This document shows, piece after piece, positions 1 through 11,408 of a stretch of 64,000 nt of DNA. A program made the position numbers and the translations under genes. This DNA comes from Viridothelium virens (Eukaryota; Ascomycota; Dothideomycetes; Trypetheliales; Trypetheliaceae). Numbering within the stretch: the stretch's first letter is position 1; each line of letters begins with the position of its first letter. The DNA lies in the NCBI GenBank assembly GCA_010094025.1, contig ML991858.1, positions 34,606-98,605 of the forward strand, read 5' to 3'. Under the pieces are notes generated by a model, which had not been told where the DNA came from, did no database searches, and was given only the letters and a program-made list of their open reading frames with translations.

Positions 1-384
1 TCCGGACTTCGTTCCATTGGATCCGAGACTGTCGCGACCGTTCCGCACTTCCGGCTGCGGTAATTATAGCAAGCTTTGCGCCTCTACGCCTCTCCACAGG
101 CTAGGCGTATATCAGCTTCTGAACCAGCAGACTGGTTGTTGGCTTGTGTGACACTTGACTACCCATGTTGTTAGACATTGCAGCTTCAAGAAAAGACAGT
201 AAGATTGGATCATGATATCTCAAAGCGTATTTTACATCACCCACAGTAGATTGCAGTCTTTGCTTACTTCGTGTCAAATGGAACTGCTTTCAGCTCATAT
301 GATAACATTGGTCTCAATCGAATTGCTTATCGCTTCTGCTCCATGTCTTTATTCCATTCAACAGGCCAGTTCTCTGCTGTTTCC
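1..384. other. Intergenic left edge, no supported gene
   Basis: Only short open frames run through this stretch, and none resembles a known protein. A 131-codon frame from 212 lies in a different phase from the acyltransferase that follows and shows no family motif. The segment probably holds the promoter and 5' leader of that acyltransferase. Confidence 0.5.
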
Positions 385-1830
385 ATGTGTGAATCAAGCA
401 GCATACAGTCTCTTGACGTTTCAGGCCCGGCTTTTGAGCTCAAGTTGTCCCCTTTTGACGCGCGGATTCCACCTGTGTATTCCAAGAGAGTTTTACTTTT
501 CCCATTGTCAGAAGCAACTCAACAGCACAGGCATAATATCATTGACCTACTTCGCGAGGCTGTACAATCGACCGTTGAAGGATTGCCGTTCCTTGCAGGT
601 TCAGTAGTGCCTTTCTCGAAGGGGCGACCATGACTTTACCGTCTACATGGCCAGGGCGCTGTACGCCTCGAGGTTTGTGACCTTAGCCACGAGCTCGACT
701 ACGACAAGTTACGAGAAGCGCAATTTGTGAGCTCATTGCTGGATTCCGACAAGATTCGTCCAAAGGCAGAACCTCCTGTCGACGTCTGCCGTTTGCGCGC
801 CAATTTTGTTGCCAATGGGCTGATTCTAGTCGTTCCCATCGCTCACACCGTCTGCGACGGGCGTGGAATCACTGAAGTTCTCAGCGTCTTTGCGAAGCAC
901 TTTCGCCATCGTTCGAATATTGAGTTCATCTCAAGTGAAGAAAATGCACACACCAAACAGTTCTACAAAGCTGACCGCACAAACGTCCTGTCCAGCAATG
1001 GTGCCTCTGGCACCATCAAGAACCACATGGCCTGGAAAGCGCTTCCACGAACGCCTCATCTCAGTAGCAGTAGTTTCGTACCACCAACCGGCATTTGCGC
1101 AAACTTCAGAATCAGCAGTGACGCGCTGCGCACACTGAAGCTACTGGCATTGCCGCCCAAGCCCATCCTCGCCGACTGCGCATCCCCCTCGACCTACATC
1201 TTTACACACGACGCCATTTCCGCCCTGCTCTGGTGCAACATCATGCGCGCACGGCGTCAGGCGAACATCCTCGACGAAAACGCCATAGTATACGCCATCT
1301 TCCCCGTCGACTGTCGTGCCCGACTTGGGCTACCAGCACCATACTGCGGTAACGCAGTGTACACGACACGTACTGTGCTTCCTCTCCGCACTCTCACACA
1401 GCCCATTGCAATGGACGAACATGAGTCTGATCCTCTACAAATCTCAGGCCTCCAAGCTGCCGCTCTTGACATCCGCGCCGCTCTAATACAGGTGACAGGT
1501 GATGTCTTCCGCGACTTCCTTGGATTCGTGGAGAAAAATGATAGTACGATGGCTATGCATATGGCCGGTTTCGAGGAGTTGGGAAGTTCGAACATGCTGC
1601 TGACCAGCTACTTCGGATTTGACCATCATGGACTCGACTTCGGCGAGGTGCTGGGTGGGCGAATCGAGGCGTTTCGCATTCCGTCACAGGGCTTGCTGCC
1701 AGGAATGCAGTTTTTGCTGCCACGTCTTCCTGATGGAGGATGCGAGATTGTGATATTTGATTCCAAAGAGGTGGTCGAGGCCTTAGATGCCGATGCGATC
1801 TGGAAACAAATGGCAGTGAGGCAAGGTTGA
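385..1830 (+). pseudogene. BAHD / trichothecene 3-O-acetyltransferase-like acyltransferase with one in-frame stop
   Basis: The frame encodes about 480 residues, the usual length of fungal BAHD-type acyl-CoA-dependent acyltransferases. These transfer acyl groups to hydroxyls or amines of secondary metabolites. Visible motifs are the catalytic HxxxDG box (HTVCDGRG, near 843-866), an N-terminal PFLAGSV segment typical of the first half-domain, and a DFG-like motif (DFGEVLGG) near the C-terminus. I start at ATG 385, just before the family-like N-terminus; ATG 271 is also in frame. A TGA at 631-633 interrupts the frame, while residues on both sides still read as family sequence in the same phase. 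A 51-nt intron (604-654, donor GTAGTG) could remove the stop but would also remove family-like residues, so I favour a recent nonsense lesion or a sequencing error. The substrate cannot be told from sequence. Confidence 0.72.
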
Positions 1831-4259
1831 AATGCAAAGATATGAGTGTGCTACAGCGGCGAGTGATATCGTTCTGCGGATTGAGCGATGGCCGGATGTG
1901 GAAACGATCTGAAGTGAAATATTTTTACCTGGATTATGTTTCTGATGCTGCCTTTGAACTACGTCGGAACGACGTACTCATAAAGGATCAGCGAAACCTG
2001 TCCTGACCGTCCAGCTCGGCTGTAGGGGCTGCCGAAAAACGACGCCAAAATATTTGGTTGCCTTTGCCGTGAGAGATGCCATTGGTATACGAGCTCGAAT
2101 CCTACACATACTCAAAATAGCGACGATACGTACTCGTATAATCGGCTCGGCCGCTGAGAACTCGAACTCGAATATGATTAGTGCTTGATCATTGGAGGAT
2201 CTTACTGTCTTCTATTCTGGCAAATGAGGCACTAAATTTCTCTAGAAGAGATTGTTCTGGTCACCTTGTGTGCATGAAGAGCGACATAAAGATGACGCCC
2301 AACAACTCCAAGCTTCTAAAGTGGTCATAACGAGGCAGGAGAAACTACCCACCGCTACAAGTACAAGGCTACGTTCACAACACGCGAGTCATCATGAAAG
2401 TGCATCAGCTTTTGATTTCAGCTTTACGAATGCCTTAAATTAGCAGTCGAATTGGCAGACATTCGAACCCTTTTGGCGAATAGAAACTAGACAGACCCTT
2501 GGTGACCTGATGTGAACCCATGCTCACGTACAATGCCATGCACGCCAAGATAGCAAAAAGCACTTCGATGTCTCACTCGGCGTGTGATGAACTCCCATGC
2601 ATTCCTGAATATCTGAGACTCTCACACTTGCAGAGTTGCTGCTATTCTTAGCAGATTACCCACAATGTAGACGGTCTAAAAGCGTATTCGGTAAAGACGA
2701 AGTTGAGAATCGCCCGCATGCTTACAGCATATTTAGAGAAACGAAGTCGTGGGGAGCCAGTCAAGTGTAAGAAACCAAGCCTCAGATACTTTGGAGTGAC
2801 TCCTTTATGATACCCTCACGTCTGGAGCTACTCACTGTGTGCACCTCCCTATTGATGTTCGTCAAACTGGTTAAGGTGCTTAACTGACGTATAGTATGAG
2901 TCAGTCTGTGGTCAAGGCCTAAATAGCTGAGTATAGAATTCGTGACCAGACATCAGCATGGCCTCAAATGCCCCACTAGTCGAAAGAGTTAGTCCATATA
3001 TAAGAAACGCTCTTCTTTCGAGCGATCAGCTACGCATTGAAAGCGTTTCGAGACGGATCGGCAGATTCAAGGCTTTAGGCAATGCCCACGAGGAAGAAAT
3101 TCGGCATGGGTCAAAGTATGATCTATAGGCTCGGCCAATACCGTACATTACGTCGCGCTTCCCGAAGGCAGAATTTAAACCCTTCAGATCAGCGATGCGC
3201 CGGTAGTTGGAACAGGACCACAACACATTAGGCATGTCCGGTCAAATGGAACAACTTTAACACAGAGGAGCCATCTTTACTTGATGTAAGCTTAGCCCTA
3301 TCCTGAAATGTAGAGCCATGGTGGCTGAAAGAAGGCTGGATTTGCTGTGGTTGAGGCAGCGGGAACGACAGTGAATTTCTCCACGAATTGAACGTAAGCA
3401 GTAGAAGGCAAAATTGCAAACCAAGTCCCCGGAATGTCGACTCTTCTGGAAGTTTCAAGCTTGTTTCTGGATGTCTAAAGTCCAGGCGGTAGCGAGTTCA
3501 CGGGTAAAGCACTCAGCACGCGGGCGGATAGTCCGAAAGGAACAGCGTTGGAGGGAATCTGAAGCATCAATAGGCCAAAATGGAAAATCTGCATATGCAG
3601 GTCTTTAAGATCTTTATGAGAAGCATCTTGATATATTTCTGAGGTGTTGGTCGCGCGTATGTCGGCCGAGATACAGAAAGCCCCTGCGTTTGCCTAAAAA
3701 CGGCCGGACGGGGGCAAAGCGCGGGTCGCAAGAGTTGTACGTCCGGAGCAGAGCAGGGGGTTCAGCTTGGCTGGGTCGTATACGCTCATGAAAGGTCTTA
3801 TTGATCGATGATGGCGTTCAATGAAATTTTGCCAACGGCCAGGCGCTTTTCGCCGGGCGATGCCACAACGACAAAGATTCCAACAAACTCAGGCTCGGAG
3901 GCTTGCCAAGGCAGCTTCCGTGCATAATGACTCGGCCAGGGCTGGAAATGCTGAGAATCCAATGTCAGTCAAAGCCCTGGGTGTGGTCTAATTTGCACTG
4001 CGGAAGTATTCAGGCTGAAAACCGAGAAGGGTTTATCAAGAGTTGCCATGATCATGGCAGGCATTGCTGAGACTCGCCATTTGCTCCTGCTCACTCGTAA
4101 GTGCTTTGATTTAAGGAAGTACCTCCTTGGACTGCCGAAAACTTGCTGCATGATCAAGACTCCAACCCTCTTTATAAAAGCCTTCGGCACTTGCAATCAA
4201 GTTGAACCATTTCTTCTGTGAATATCAAATATCCTCCATCATTTTAATGCCCAGTCAAG
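1831..4259. other. 2.4-kb intergenic stretch without a supported gene
   Basis: Open frames here are at most about 76 codons, overlap on both strands and lack recognisable domains or plausible exon chains. Just before the next gene, 4170-4259, lies a short AT-rich leader, probably the reductase promoter. I saw no clear transposon ends. Confidence 0.5.
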
Positions 4260-5324
4260 ATGGTACAGGCGCAAGCCCTCACGAAGTCCATGCAAACGGA
4301 CGAAGATACCGGCCTTCCGTTGGTCACATTTCAAGAATCTGGGCGAGAGTCACTTGGACCCAGGGATGTTCTCATTCGATTCCTTGCTGCTCCAATCAAT
4401 CCACTCGATATCCTGGTCCTCGCTGATGTCTATACTACCAAGCCGCACCATTACCTTCGTGGTGAGCCGATTATGGGCTATGATGGGGTTGGTGAGATAG
4501 TTCTCCGTGGGGCAGCTGTCAGTGATGTTTCGCCTGGCGATATTGTCATTCCAAGCAAGCTCGGTATGGGAACATGGAGGACACAGGCGGTTGTCAATGT
4601 GGAGTGGGTGCACAAGATTGATCAGCCAAGCAACAATACGTTTGCGGCAATGATGTACAGCACAGTCGCACCAGGCTTCCTCTTGGTCGAAGACATGTGC
4701 AATCTGAGGCCTGGCGATTGGATTATCCAGAATGCGGCCACATCTGCAATTGCTCAAATGGTTGTCCAATTTGCTCGTTTAAGGAACATACACACTATCG
4801 GGATTATTCGAGATCGTGATGTAGCAGAGGCTGAATCGGTGAAACAGACTTTGCATCAACTTGGATCAGAAATAGTGTTGACGGAGAGCGAAGTGGAAGG
4901 CAATGCGGAGATCGGGTCCAAGCCTGTCAAGCTAGCATTGGACTGTGTCTCTGGAACTTCTGCGAGGAGACTGGTAGACTTGCTATCGACTGGAGGAACA
5001 TTCGTTCAGCTAGGGCTCGTCGCTGAGCGGCAGGGACAGCTTCCTTTGGACGCAACGAACCGTTCCGGTCACACGCCGACTTTCAAAACGTTTCGCAGCA
5101 AACCTCAGATGGCATTAAAATCTCGGGAAGAACAAGCTCACATGTTCAACGGATTTGTCGCTCAATTCAATGCCGGAGAGCTGGTGTTGCCACCGCTGGG
5201 GCTGGAGACAATACTTTGGAATTCGAGGGAGCCAGAGGTCAGCTCTGAAAGGATCGTGAAAGCAGTAAAGCGAGCCCAGAGCGGGAGACTTGGTCAGAGA
5301 AAGCAGGTCATGATCTTCATATAG
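4260..5324 (+). CDS. Enoyl reductase of the MECR/Etr1 type (MDR superfamily)
   Basis: This intronless gene encodes 354 aa of a zinc-free medium-chain dehydrogenase/reductase. The closest pattern is trans-2-enoyl-ACP/CoA reductase (yeast Etr1, animal MECR), which makes the NADPH-dependent last step of mitochondrial fatty-acid synthesis. Matches include the AAPINPLD segment near residue 45, a nearby Tyr in DVYTTKP at the place of the Etr1 catalytic Tyr, the GTWRT motif near residue 105, and a Rossmann region containing NAATSAIAQMVVQFAR and IGIIRDRD, where typical members have NGANSAVGQ. The glycine-rich loop is therefore degenerate. The C-terminal FWxxxW-like segment of canonical Etr1 is not evident, and no mitochondrial presequence is visible (MVQAQALTKS). 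It may be a cytosolic paralog acting in secondary metabolism rather than the housekeeping enzyme. It follows the broken acyltransferase on the same strand after 2.4 kb. Confidence 0.8.
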   Translation: MVQAQALTKSMQTDEDTGLPLVTFQESGRESLGPRDVLIRFLAAPINPLDILVLADVYTTKPHHYLRGEPIMGYDGVGEIVLRGAAVSDVSPGDIVIPSKLGMGTWRTQAVVNVEWVHKIDQPSNNTFAAMMYSTVAPGFLLVEDMCNLRPGDWIIQNAATSAIAQMVVQFARLRNIHTIGIIRDRDVAEAESVKQTLHQLGSEIVLTESEVEGNAEIGSKPVKLALDCVSGTSARRLVDLLSTGGTFVQLGLVAERQGQLPLDATNRSGHTPTFKTFRSKPQMALKSREEQAHMFNGFVAQFNAGELVLPPLGLETILWNSREPEVSSERIVKAVKRAQSGRLGQRKQVMIFI

Positions 5325-8300
5325 AAATAGATGTAGCGCCCACTTATTTCTTTTTGTTGATGTCTTTCGTTAATTCTGGTATGATGAGAGCTACGGAAGC
5401 GGACGGAAATTAGATGTGGTCAAAGCTGAGGATCCAACAGATTGTCACCATTTTCAACCGCTAGAGATTCATAACTATCATTCGAGACTAGAGAAGGGAA
5501 CGCTTTCTTTTACTCTCAGAAGACGACTGTGTTTATCCGCTGACTGTAATCTCTCTGTCTTTGTCAGCGAACACTTGACTCAGAAACCGCGATATCTCTA
5601 TTATCATCCTTCATCCCATTGGTGATCTTCTTGACATGCACCTGAGGTACGCTTACACTAGTCATTAAAGCGAGCGTACGCTTAATAACGTCTAGCAGAT
5701 CTGCTAGATGCCAGATGTTTGTCTAATATCTGGTGGGGTCGACCGGGGCCTCCGTCCCCTGGTCTACCACTACTGTGGATATCATTTGGTTTGCAGCCCA
5801 TGTAACGGATGTCCACCTACTGATTTGATGTTGTAACAAACAACTGAATGGGTGGTGAAAGCTTATAGATTAAGCTATGGAGGCAAGGATATCTATATAC
5901 GTAGCCAATTCACGAACCTCACTCCTATTCACGTGATAGGATTGCCAATTTCCTCATAAGATTGCCTTCTCACACATCACATGCAACATCATGATTGCGC
6001 CCAAATCTACAAATGACAGGCGATAAATATCCCCGCATCTGGCGCTGAAATGATCGCAGTGTGCAGTGCATTGTGTTACAGACTTTCCATCAAAGTAAAA
6101 ACAATAGCTACTGCAAGGTGAGCAAATAGGCAACGAGATTCTTGGCTAGGGAAGAGATTGCAGCGACGTTGGGACGCCCTCAGCACTCTGCATCATCTGA
6201 GGTGCAGAGGCTGAGTGGGCGTAGAAGAAGATTGGGCAAAGCTTACGGAGAAAGCGGTTCTGTTCGATCTACCCATGGCTAAATGGAACAGTGAGTGGCT
6301 ATGGCCCCCAGTAACGCGGCGATAAGCATTAGAAGACAAAGCGGTTCGTCGTGGTTGGAAAAAGCGATGCAGACCCAGAACGACAACTCTCCAAAAGCTG
6401 TTTTCACATGGACTACGTGGATGAATGGGTCGCATAGATATCCCTGTCGACTTCAAAGGTTGCTTCATCAATGATTAACAGGCGTCAAATTAGGAAGCTC
6501 GCCTATTTTCGTGGAGACAACCCTGCTGCGAGACGCGTAGGCAGAAACATATCACTTTTGCTGCTCCTCTACAAGCCTTATCCTTTCCGCCGAAGTGTTT
6601 CGCCTCGCTTGCATGTGTTCTGATGAGTCTCCGTCCGGGTAGGCATCAAATCAAACCGAAAACAGAGTGCTTTTGCTACGTTACGCGCAAATAGCGGTAA
6701 GTCGGGCCCGCGTTTCTCATGAGGTCACTACATGATGTTCCAATACCTTCGCTAGTTGAGATCAGTAGTAATCCCACTTGACATTAAGGGAGCTCTCGCA
6801 CGGGTTAGCGGCTAACCAAATACTACTCTTGCAGCTCTAGTCATCGTCCGATCACCCGTGACGAGGTCACCCACCTTATCTTTATGTTTTCGTATGTGAA
6901 GAATAGCGTTACTTGGAAAGATGACTTCGAGTGTCGTTACTAGAGAAAGGAAAAGGGAGCTAGGTACCATTGTCCAGTTATGGACGATTCAAACGTTTGA
7001 AAAAAAGGTAAAGTGATCCAGTCTGACGCTCGCAAGACTTGTTCTCCCAGACCCGGTTTTTCCCTTTACTATCTGGCAGTATTCCTACACCCCGTGGAGG
7101 CGATATGTTTGCATTAGAGGAGATGCACAAAGAAAGTGAACCAGTAAGCTATTGACGTTAGTCGCCTTTCTTATCATCAGTCAGAGGCGGACCATCTCAA
7201 TGTTACAGACTTTCCAGGGCAACGGCGTTGATTACAATCTAGTGAATCCCCTCTATTCACGCGAGCACGCCATTGTTATCACATGCGCAATCATTCTGCT
7301 GTTGCCACTACTGCATCTGCCGGTAATACTTTATTTTCATCTCTTGTCAATCCTAACTTGCTTTCCGAGCCAACAGACAAGAAACACGCCGTACCCGCCC
7401 ACAGGCGGTCAAGTTAGCGGTAGATATGATGGTAGCTTTGCTCGTTGCATCAGAGTACCGCCTTGAATCTAATGGAATGAGGGAAAAAGACCAATTATTA
7501 AATAACATCGAGACATATAATCGAACGATTTAGCAAGTCAATCATACTCATAGAGTGGGAACAATGTGGACACTAACGCTGAGGTTTACTCGGAGTTAAA
7601 GGTGACCGGCATGGAGAGCTGAGGGTTGTGGACGCATTTACCTTCGCATTGTCCCCATCTGGCAATCCTATTAGTCTGAAGGCTAAATAGCACGGCTTTG
7701 CTCCGCTTACCAGCAATAGCGATCGTGGCCAGTTCCATCAAATAGATGCATATGCATAGGCGTTTCCAGCGACTTCAGGGGTGTGGAGAGAAACCAGAAA
7801 TGAAACTGGGGACTACGCTTACTTTTCTCCGTGAAGGGGACGGCGAGGAGGAAGCTGAATAGGGGATTTTCAGTGCAAAGGGCATTAAACTTTTTACGGT
7901 AATGGTGGACTCTGACTAAACTATTACAAGCTGTACTTGAGAGTGTTACTTGAATAGAAATCGATAGTACTAGTGGATGGCAACAGGAAATTCTGGACGG
8001 GTCTTGAAAGGTTAAGATCTTGACATGGATCATGTAGAGTACGACTAAGTTGTATTAAGCTTTGATGGGGCAACAAAGAAAAACTTAAAAATTAGACATT
8101 AAGAATTTGCCATTGTGCTTATCGAAGTCTTGAGGAGCTCTTCTTCGTTGTCCTTAAATAAGACATTGCTGCAGAGGCACTCCCACTGACAGTCGAGAGC
8201 GATATTTGTCGCCTCGTGCAGTGTTCACACTTCTTGATCTTACCCAATCTAGAATATTATAATCGCCTACGGACGTTCATCATCAGAGCTGAGTTATTTT

Positions 8301-10215
8301 CCGAAGGCAGGGTGAACTTTGAGAATATGCTGGACCCGGTACTCGTCATGCCCCTGTCTCCCAGTCTGGATAGGTGCAGCGCGGCAACGGGAGCGTCTTT
8401 GACTGCTGTACCATGTGTGTGGCGCAGAGTCTACTCGCATGCCCTCTTCAGTAAATATCCCCGAAGACACTATACCCGGCGCCGCCCCAACTAACGCGAA
8501 GGAGTCTATGTTTGGTCCATTGTGGCACCTGATTTGGAAACTTAACGTGGATGCACGGTGCGGTGGTTCCCAGCAAGCATGTAGGGCTGCAGGATTACTG
8601 CAAGATCGGGTGAAAGGGATACTAGACCTAGCGGTGGCCCTGCTCCAGATATGCCGACGTGGTTTTCGACAATAATAATCACCCTGCTTCGATGCCTTAA
8701 AGGGCCTTCCGATCAGGAGAATACGTTGCCTACCCCTACTTGAAACCAGAGCCGTGAAGAATTTGAGATGAATGTGTGTCGAAAATCAATATCTCCGAAG
8801 CCTTACCATTCGTAATGTACGGTAAGAAGGGCCACAAGGGCCCATGGACGGTAAGCCAGCAACCCAAGTACTTGATCATGCATCTTTCCTCGTCAACATC
8901 GTCGCTTTCATCCTTGTACATATGTGAGAAACATGACGGTCACGCCCAAAGCAACCGCCCGAGCCTGCGTCAGAAAGGGCTGAATCGGCTACTTCTCAAT
9001 CTTCATCAGCCAAATCACTCATGCTCCTTTTCTCTCCCCCTTCCTCTCTCTTCAAAGTATGCTAGCATACTGATTTCTGAAATAGTCAGCTCGAAGCCGA
9101 ATTTCACCGTTTTCTATTCTCATGCTTCTGTAAGCTTGAATACCACCTTCAGCCTTTCTTAGAAATTCTGGAACAAGTACTCTCCTAAGGCTTTCAACCC
9201 ATGTAGTATCACGATCCTTATCAAAGAACTCAGACGAGCTGACAAGACAACTCCTTAGATTCTTCATTCTGAGCTCTTAGCATACTTAGTCCAGCAGCTG
9301 CGTCTTCGCCACCGAACACTGCAACACTTGGTTTATCCCCACGGAAGGAATCAGCGGCCCCTTTCAATCGCTCTCCACTTCACCTATTCCCCAGCTTTCT
9401 CGCTACTGAGCTCCCCCCTTGCGATCCGGCATCGCCATCCAATGAATCATCGGGATGTTAACGCCAGAGCAATCCAAACACTGATCCCTGTCGCAAAAGC
9501 TGCGTCACCTTGCAATAGCTCGCAGTCCAAATCTTTGGCCAGTAGCCGGCTCGCTCTTCTATGAAATGTCACGAAGGACTTTCCAGAGTTTGCGAACTAT
9601 AAGAGGGGATGTACTCGAGACCAGCAGCCAAGAAGATATATAAGGAGATGTCCTAAACGAGTCAGTGATTTCAGGACGCTCCTAAGAACCGAGCGGTTTT
9701 GCAGCGGTTTTGCTAGGCTGTAACCCTGTATACTGTGTAGTTGGTGTAAAACTCGTGTGAATGCATCTCTCCCATTGGGAAAAGCATGTATGTTTGGAGT
9801 GACGGAGATACCCAAGTATGAACGGAGAGAAAGCTTATTGGAAAGGAGCTATAATCAGTGATGAGAAGGATGGTACTAAATTGATGCTCCACAATCAGGA
9901 GAGCGCTAGCTTTGCTCTGAAAGACTGGTAAACTTTTCTGCATTTCCGATTGCTTTTGCGGAGCAGTCCAAGCTTCACCATCAGTCCTTTTCAATACGTG
10001 TTGAGACTTTGTTTGTGACTGAGACACACTTATCAGTACCAGCCTCCTTTCGGAACCGCTGAAATATAAAACTATTGCCCTCAGTAGCCCACCAAGACAT
10101 CGTCATCAGGCTGCTTTTTTGCGCTTTCCAAGAGCCTGGATGATGCATCATCACGGTTCGCAAAAGTTCGAGCACAAACAAAAAGCTCTCATGACGGCTG
10201 TGAGCTATGAATACT
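5325..10215. other. 4.9-kb gene-poor stretch
   Basis: No open frame here exceeds about 130 codons and none shows a domain I recognise. Overlapping frames at 8216-8494 and 8415-8675 could be remnants of one gene, but no motif supports that. A frame at 7152-7466 contains a hydrophobic stretch, perhaps a relic of a membrane protein. The only structure I noted is the hairpin run at 5667-5770, listed separately. Base composition is similar to the neighbouring genes, so this is not an obvious AT-rich RIP island. Confidence 0.5.
5667..5770. repeat. Run of four adjacent inverted repeats (hairpin cluster)
   Basis: Four potential stem-loops follow each other in about 105 bp. First, ATTAAAGCG pairs with CGCTTAAT around a short loop near 5667-5687. 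Second, there is a perfect 18-nt palindrome at 5691-5708 (TCTAGCAGATCTGCTAGA). Third, CCAGAT at 5711-5716 pairs with ATCTGG at 5728-5733. Fourth, an imperfect GC-rich stem joins 5733-5748 to 5756-5770. No coding frame explains them. They could be a decayed mobile-element end, a structured RNA or a recombination-prone site; sequence alone does not decide. Confidence 0.5.
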
Positions 10216-11408
10216 TCATGTCCAAAGTAAATGTGGTTTTCGAGCTTCGCCCCTCTCCAAAAATGCTCTAAGGGAAAGCGGCTGCCTTGATAAGCACAAC
10301 CTTCCGGAGTCCACGAGCCGCCAGGATTGAGTCTCAACCCGATCATCAGGTCTTTCTTTAACCGGCGTCTGTTGCTATTAAACCTACCGACCTGGGCATG
10401 GTGAGTGATCGGTCAGTGCCTGAGATTGAGCGCGCTTACCGTGATTCGTCTTCCTTGTCGGAGAATGCCGAACCTGATATCTTCACCTTGTAGAACGTTC
10501 TCAATGCGACACACAAAGCTAAATCTGGGATACTGCTGCGGGTCCAGGAAGCTCGGAATCCCCTCTGGAATACACTGTTCAAGAGCTGCCACTACAGTAT
10601 CTTTGAACAACTGACGTAGATCCGATGGCCAGTATCTCGAGGTTGTGGAGTCAACCCGTCGAGCGCCAAAAAGCGCAGGTTGGAACTCTTCCTTGTCATA
10701 TCGCTCAATGAAAGCAGTGATGGACTTGTTTAGCTTGTCTATCTTGATGGCTCTATCGCTTCGTGAGTGGGTTTGCTGGATCTGCTCTTTTTCCAGGTGG
10801 CCTAGTTGCAGGCCCAGTATCTTGGCTATGTCACTGCCGTCTTGGGCTACTGAATGACCAGTGACGGAGTTGAGTATTTTCTCATTGTGAGGGGCATTGT
10901 GAACTCGTGTGCTGCCCTGCAGCGAAATTTGCCCTTCGTGGGCTGTCTTTGCATTCACAGTCCCAGAACCGTCAACACAAGAACCACGAGGGCACTCGCG
11001 TGCCCTATCTTGGATAGGCTTGCCGTTTCGATGATCGTTCTCCTGGGTAACGGGACATGACTGAGGGTCCTGATAAATTTGACATTCTGCAGCACTGTTT
11101 CCAAGGTTTGCGGTCAAGGGGTCACCATTTTCAGGTACAGAGGGGTGAGATGTCGGTCCGGAGTGATCGGCAGTCTCCGATTCATCATGACATGTAGTCA
11201 ACATGGCAATAAGTTCTGTGATCTTAGCCTTTATCTGATCCTCCAGTATGTCTGTTCTAACGTAGGTGAGCCCTTTCCTACTGATTTTCTCGGGTGGAGG
11301 CGATGCGTCCGATGACTCCTCGGCCGATCGCTTACGACTTGCCGGACTCGCTGACAGTGGAAGAAGTGGTAGGAAAGAGACTTCTCCTGATTTCCTGGGA
11401 TCTGCCAT
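10216..11408 (-). CDS. Hypothetical protein, two exons, probably nuclear
   Basis: I do not recognise this protein. The model is complement(join(10216..10374,10440..11408)), about 375 aa. The intron has donor GTAAGC, a CTGAC branch site and a TAG acceptor; an alternative CAG acceptor six bases further on would start exon 2 at 10368. The N-terminus is Ser/Pro-rich with basic clusters (SRKRSAEE, EKISRKG) that could serve as nuclear localisation signals. A short helical region follows, then about 150 low-complexity residues, then a more ordered segment near residues 220-320 containing AFIERYDKEEFQPALFG and FSFVCRIENVLQG, which may be the real domain. The frame stays open upstream to 11651, but that part is serine- and leucine-rich and looks like 5' leader, so I chose the Met at 11408. 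Confidence 0.55.

Noticed and set aside
212-607. 131-codon frame overlapping the start of the acyltransferase
   Set aside because: Another frame over the same bases carries the family motifs; this one has none.
8216-8675. Two overlapping frames that might be one broken gene
   Set aside because: Neither half resembles a known protein, so a frameshifted gene cannot be argued.
9981-10346. 121-codon minus-strand frame as the last exon of the orphan gene at 10216-11408
   Set aside because: None of the five acceptors I tested upstream joins it in phase; the other frame from 10374 does.
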